A DNA stretch of 64,000 nt from Actinomyces sp. GTDB lineage: Bacteria > Actinomycetota > Actinomycetes > Actinomycetales > Actinomycetaceae. The translations under genes were made by a program, and so were the position numbers. Below the pieces are notes generated by a model. The model saw nothing but the letters and a program-made list of their open reading frames with translations, ran no database searches and was not told the DNA's origin. Shown here one piece after another: positions 61,648 through 64,000 of this stretch (positions within the stretch are counted from its first letter, which is position 1; each line of letters starts with the position of its first letter). The DNA lies in assembly GCA_022649165.1 (NCBI GenBank), contig JALCNR010000002.1, positions 124,001 through 188,000 of the forward strand, read 5' to 3'.

Positions 61648-63168
61648 TCAGCGGTGCTGGTCGCCGCTCCCCTGGTGGGCGAAGAGACGGCGCGTCGTCA
61701 TCGTGGCGCCCGTCAGCACGCCGCCGCGGGCCAGCAGGCGCCCGGACTGCCAGTTCGACAGCCCCAGCTCGGGCTCGTCCAGCGCGTACTGCCCGTCGAC
61801 CCAGCGGGTGAACCCGTCTCCCACGAAGGGCGCGTTCACCGACTGGCGGAAGCGCTCCTGGGCCGCCGGATCCTCCGAGATCAGGGAGGCCACGAATTGG
61901 GGGCTCCACCGGTTGACGGCCGCGATCGCCTCATCCAGGCCGGCCACGACGAGCAGCGCGAGCTCGGGAGTCCCCTCCCACTCCCACTCCCGGGAGAGCC
62001 CGTCGACGGCCAGCACGTCGGCCCGCGGCTCCGTCACGTCCCCTTGCGCCCGGCGGACCGCGATGCTCGTGGCGAACTCGCCCGCGCCGACCCACTGCTG
62101 CGAGCCCTCCGCGACGTGGATGCGGGCGCGTGCCCCGGCGCCCGCCCGGCTCGCGGCGGCACGGTCCGCGGCCTCCAGCAGAACGGGCACCAGGTCGGCG
62201 GCCCGCTCCCGCACCACCACCGCGACGTTCAGCGTGTTGCAGACCTTGCGGTCCAGCGAGTGCTCGACGGCGCCCGAGAAGCGCGCCGCGTCCGCGGCGG
62301 CATCCGCCACGAGCCAGGCGCCGCCCGTGCCGTGCGCGGAGACCGGGACGCCGGCCTGGCGGGCGACGGCCGACAGCTCCATGACGGCCCGCCCCGTGCC
62401 CCGGGTGACGGCCAGGGCCAGCCGCGGATCGCTGAAGAGGGCCCAACCCGCTGACCGGTCCCGCACGGGGACGATGCCGATGGTGCCCTCGGGCAGGCCG
62501 GATGTCCGCAGCGCCGGGGCCAGTGCCAGGTCGCGGATGGCCTCCGCCGTCCCCAGGGCATCGCCGCCGATGCGCAGGACCGCCGTGTTGCCGGTCGCCA
62601 CGACGCCGGCGGCGTCGGCCAGCACATTGGGCCGCCCCTCGAAGACGAAGGCGACGACGCCCAGTGGCGCCGTGACCTCGGTGACGTCCCAGCCGTCGTG
62701 GGAGATACGGCCCACGGGCCTCGACAGGGCGGCGGGGCCTTCCCCGCCGACGCGTCGCGCCCATCCCCGCAGGCCGGCCGTCATCTCCTCGCGGACGCGC
62801 CCCGAGACCTCGAGGCGCGTGGTCGAACGGCCGCGCTCCCGGGCGCGCGCGACATCCGCCTCGTTGGCCCTCTCGATCCTCTCCCACCCCTCCTCCAGGC
62901 GGGACGCGAACTCGTCGAAGAACGCGCCGACCGCGGCGGGAGGGACGGCCCGCAGCGCCGTGAACGCCTCGACGGCGGCGTCGACCTGCCGTGTGACGGC
63001 CCGGCGCACATCGGAGGGGACGTGCAGCAGCGCGCCGGTCTGCTGGACGACGTACAGCGCGTCGCCGGGTCGGAAGGCGCGGGCCAGCTTCTCGTCGACG
63101 ACGGCGATTCGGTCGCCGCCGTACGGGATCGGCATGCCGGCAGTGAGCTCGGTGAGCGTCGATGTCAT
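61648..63168 (-). CDS. Divergent aldehyde dehydrogenase, ProA (glutamate-5-semialdehyde dehydrogenase)-like
   Basis: 506 residues. VFEGRPNVLADAAGVVATGN and TAVLRIGGDALGTAEAI parallel ProA, and VEHSLDRKVCNTLNVAVVV supplies the expected catalytic Cys. The protein is longer than ProA (about 410-420) with an N-terminal extension of about 50 residues, and the C-terminal tail (GLSNWQSGRLLARGGVLTG) is unlike ProA's. The substrate may therefore differ. AGGAGG lies 5 nt before ATG 63168. No proB is beside it. Confidence 0.7.
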   Translation of the reverse strand: MTSTLTELTAGMPIPYGGDRIAVVDEKLARAFRPGDALYVVQQTGALLHVPSDVRRAVTRQVDAAVEAFTALRAVPPAAVGAFFDEFASRLEEGWERIERANEADVARARERGRSTTRLEVSGRVREEMTAGLRGWARRVGGEGPAALSRPVGRISHDGWDVTEVTAPLGVVAFVFEGRPNVLADAAGVVATGNTAVLRIGGDALGTAEAIRDLALAPALRTSGLPEGTIGIVPVRDRSAGWALFSDPRLALAVTRGTGRAVMELSAVARQAGVPVSAHGTGGAWLVADAAADAARFSGAVEHSLDRKVCNTLNVAVVVRERAADLVPVLLEAADRAAASRAGAGARARIHVAEGSQQWVGAGEFATSIAVRRAQGDVTEPRADVLAVDGLSREWEWEGTPELALLVVAGLDEAIAAVNRWSPQFVASLISEDPAAQERFRQSVNAPFVGDGFTRWVDGQYALDEPELGLSNWQSGRLLARGGVLTGATMTTRRLFAHQGSGDQHR

Positions 63169-63327
63169 CGGGGCCTCCTAGGCGGGTGCCGGGCGCGGCT
63201 CCGCCCGTCGAGCCACCAGCCTAGGCGGTGGCCGAGCGCCCCGCCCGCGACGGCGCTCACGCAAGATGTCTGCGGCCGCGCGGTTCCGGGAGGAACGGCG
63301 GAGCGCCGACCTCGGGACACAGAAAAG

Positions 63328-63355
63328 CTGATATCGACCGAATATCAGTGATATC
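63328..63355 (+). promoter_or_regulatory. Three-half-site operator candidate over the satD promoter
   Basis: CTGATAT (63328-63334), ATATCAG (63342-63348) and TGATATC (63349-63355) form an inverted repeat with 7-nt spacer and a second palindrome, ATATCA-G-TGATAT (63342-63354). The last half-site overlaps TATCGT (63352-63357), the likely -10 6 nt before ATG 63364. A repressor here would block the promoter. Confidence 0.5.
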
Positions 63356-63363
63356 GTCACCCT

Positions 63364-64000
63364 ATGAACGCCGCGCCTGACTCCGGGGCCTCCGAGACGT
63401 CCGCGAGGGGGGGAACCGCTGCCCTCATCGCCGACATCGTCGGCTCCCGCACGCTCCCCGACCGCGCCGGGGCGCAGGCCGCCATCCTCGGCGTGCTCGA
63501 ACGGGCCGGCGAGGGGCTCGATGTCCGACGCGCCCCCTGGGCGACGGTCGGCGACGAGTTCCAGGTCGTCCTCGGCTCGCGCGAGGACGCCGTGGCCTAC
63601 ACCGCCCGCGCCCATCTGCTGCTGCCCGTCGGCCTCGGCCTGCGCTTCGGCATCGGCATCGGCGACGCCCTCACGCTGGAGGCCGCGGCCCACGACGGCG
63701 CGGCTCTGGAAGACGGGTCGGCCTGGTGGGCCGCCCGCGACGCCATCGACCGCGCCCACCGGCTGGAGGACTCCGGGCACCCCACCGCCCGGACCTGGAT
63801 GTGCGCGACGGACGACGGTCCCGCGACGACGGTCCCCAATGGGCTGCTCCTCATCCGCGACCATGTCATCGCCCGGATGAAGGCCCGGGAGCGACGCATC
63901 GCGGCGGGGCTGCTCATGGGCCGCACCCAGGTGGATCTGGGTGCCGAGGAGGGCATCGGCCAATCCGCCGTCTCCCAGTCGGCCCACCGCTCCGGGGCCG
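63364..64000 (+). CDS. SatD family protein (5' part)
   Basis: The gene runs off the right edge; about 212 codons are present without a stop. The N-terminus ALIADIVGSRTLPDRAGAQA matches the SatD opening (DIVGSR). It continues with VGDEFQVVLGSREDAVAY, RFGIGIGDAL, a WWAARDAIDRAH segment and the start of a helix-turn-helix-like part (DLGAEEGIGQSAVSQSAHRS). Function poorly known; SatD proteins may bind DNA through the C-terminal part. Probably leaderless, with the promoter covered by the TGATAT half-sites. Confidence 0.82.
   Translation, partial: MNAAPDSGASETSARGGTAALIADIVGSRTLPDRAGAQAAILGVLERAGEGLDVRRAPWATVGDEFQVVLGSREDAVAYTARAHLLLPVGLGLRFGIGIGDALTLEAAAHDGAALEDGSAWWAARDAIDRAHRLEDSGHPTARTWMCATDDGPATTVPNGLLLIRDHVIARMKARERRIAAGLLMGRTQVDLGAEEGIGQSAVSQSAHRSGA

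Overview
The window is high-GC actinobacterial chromosome, most likely from the Actinomycetaceae (an Actinomyces/Schaalia-type organism). The evidence is strongly GC-biased codon use, actinobacteria-only families (DUF3000, DUF3159, DUF3710, DUF4193, DUF5998, DUF3043, SepH, Rv2175c-like), a PPi-dependent phosphofructokinase, and gene orders shared with Streptomyces and Mycobacterium. It is almost all core chromosome. I see no prophage, insertion sequence, CRISPR array, rRNA or replication origin. The species call is an inference from gene content.

Layout. 1-1010: the 5' part of an ATP-grasp protein and a five-tRNA cluster (Gly, Val, Gly, Cys, Val), all on the minus strand. 1082-11427: glycogen debranching (glgX), a CorA-type Mg transporter, a Fem-type peptidoglycan aminoacyltransferase, DUF3000 with RNase D, dxs and an S9 peptidase. 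11455-12490: a decayed serpin and a gene-free stretch with repeats. 12491-23840: aconitase, a TRAM-domain RNA methyltransferase, an APC potassium permease with two TrkA-type subunits, then the conserved run DUF3159 / OB-fold / DUF3710 / DUF4193 / sepH. 23866-25321: a divergent enolase behind a structured leader resembling a fluoride riboswitch. 25462-37867: phosphodiesterase, DUF5998, topoisomerase IV (parC, parE) with two double-GNAT proteins, two YbjN proteins, the principal sigma factor rpoD, a 36-residue membrane peptide and a universal stress protein. 37967-47277: polyprenyl synthase, Rv2175c-like protein, PASTA kinase, DAHP synthase, PPi-PFK, acyltransferase, DnaQ/GIY-YIG nuclease and an AsnC-like protein, an order that parallels the Rv2173-Rv2192c region of M. 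tuberculosis. 47326-64000: trpD with an atypical receiver protein, FKBP lipoprotein, ErpA, glycerate kinase, M20 dipeptidase, pyrD, SpoU methylase, nucleoside phosphorylase, AEC transporter, aldo/keto reductase, panE, HAD hydrolases, a divergent ProA-like dehydrogenase and the 5' part of a SatD protein.

Functional links. Many neighbours overlap by ATGA/GTGA or a few bases, implying translational coupling: APC permease with TRAM methylase, pfp with aroG, DUF3710 with OB-fold with DUF3159, DUF5998 with phosphodiesterase, M20 with glycerate kinase, panE with HAD, and receiver with trpD. Carbon-flow genes (glgX, pfp, eno, acnA), shikimate/tryptophan genes (aroG, trpD) and isoprenoid genes (dxs, polyprenyl synthase) recur. 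About fifteen genes have a TANNNT hexamer 6-8 nt upstream of the start codon, so leaderless mRNAs appear common.

The signals most worth following are the enolase leader (23879-24034), the 24-bp palindrome upstream of aconitase, a two-part repeat family in two distant intergenic regions (11996-12258 and 35543-35798), the 36-residue membrane peptide behind rpoD, and the three-half-site operator-like array at satD.
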